64,000 nt of DNA, taken from positions 7,047,618-7,111,617 of the forward strand of contig CAUJGJ010000444.1 of assembly GCA_963170055.1 (NCBI GenBank), written 5' to 3'. Within the stretch, counting starts at the first letter, position 1. Every line of letters starts with the position of its first letter. Positions 63,583 to 64,000 of this stretch are shown here, in pieces. The position numbers and the translations under genes are program-made. This DNA is from Halisarca cf. caerulea (lineage: Eukaryota > Porifera > Demospongiae > Chondrillida > Halisarcidae). Under the pieces are notes generated by a model. The model ran no database searches. It had not been told where the DNA came from and worked only from the letters and a program-made list of their open reading frames with translations.

Positions 63583-64000
63583 TTGAAGTTGTTCGTGTAT
63601 TTTAACTTTGTACAGTACTTGACACAAGTTACTTACGCTAATCCGCGAACATCTTTTCACTTAACCACGGTTAATCTGCAGAAATGGGCTGCATACACAT
63701 GGGCACATATGCGGAAGGCGAGTTCTGCGGATGTCCGCATATTTTTGAATATTGTCTATGGTAGTCTACTGTGTACTAAGAATATTCATTCCGTGGGAAA
63801 ATGGCTTTGGATATGTGGAGCATCGAGGCCATCCAAGAAGTTTCCCAGGGATCAAACAGAGTTAGATTGTTACAGACAGGGAAATTACAAAAGCAATGGA
63901 TGAAAACTGCAGAAAAGCCAGAAGCAAGTGATTATTTACTAGATAGAAAGTCTAGGTACCATGGTTACGCAAATGAAAGACACTATGGTGGACCACACAT
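63583..64000. other. no recognised gene at the window end
   Basis: A short ORF to 63903 ending DQTELDCYRQGNYKSNG has no recognised motif. Confidence 0.35.

Overview
This is metazoan nuclear DNA, most likely from a demosponge or another early-branching invertebrate. That placement is an inference. It rests on AT-rich sequence, very short candidate introns (about 50-77 bp with GT...AG ends), interstitial TTAGGG repeats, and transposon proteins of types familiar from sponge and cnidarian genomes. No prokaryotic gene organisation, CRISPR array, rRNA or convincing tRNA was seen. The window is a transposon graveyard with a few fresh elements. Very little looks like host coding sequence: a secreted Cys-rich ORF at 18606, a protein-kinase fragment at 22288, a nuclease-like remnant at 33395 and unrecognised ORFs at 57.4-59.0 kb.

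0-8 kb: the end of a Tc1/mariner transposase, a possible broken host gene (minus strand), then the best-preserved element of the window. This is a 2.69-kb pogo/Tigger-type transposon (1181-3866) with perfect 25-bp terminal repeats, TA target duplication, an intact DDE transposase and a second, convergent ORF encoding a HIRAN-domain protein. It sits in the first unit of a 97-bp tandem repeat made largely of a palindrome. A Merlin (IS1595-type) transposase with all three catalytic residues and one candidate intron follows.

7-18.2 kb: related segments recur near 7.1, 9.9, 12.3, 16.3 and 17.4 kb, three of them about 5.2 kb apart. They share a short exon-like ORF and a conserved 51-52-bp intron-like piece. 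A hAT-like MITE (11856-12323) interrupts one copy, and its sister at 17.4 kb preserves the empty site. A piggyBac-like non-autonomous element lies at 13944-14844.

18-31 kb: the secreted Cys-rich ORF; a DUF6589-like transposon remnant split by a pogo MITE and by a 5'-truncated LINE with a 13-bp target duplication; kinase and Merlin fragments; a gypsy integrase remnant; and a nearly full-length LINE (25432-29266, minus strand) with an RLE-type endonuclease, inserted in a 170-bp tandem repeat. A decayed piggyBac follows.

31-43 kb: a small MITE, a pogo HTH fragment, CACTA-related repeats, a deleted piggyBac with intact termini (38119-39902), TTAGGG repeats, a long GA tract and a DIRS-like retroelement gag ORF.

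43-54 kb: CACTA fragment; a DIRS gag interrupted in frame by a complete but frameshifted piggyBac (44002-47136); a Mutator-like transposase remnant; a third DIRS copy carrying an inserted MITE; and another decayed piggyBac.

54-64 kb: PHD-finger fragment, Tc1 remnant, a tRNA-SINE candidate, a LINE reverse transcriptase with a mutated catalytic motif, unrecognised ORFs, a near-intact piggyBac (58998-61589) with TTAA ends, and a gypsy integrase fragment.

Element boundaries were read by eye; family names rest on recognised protein motifs, not on database searches.
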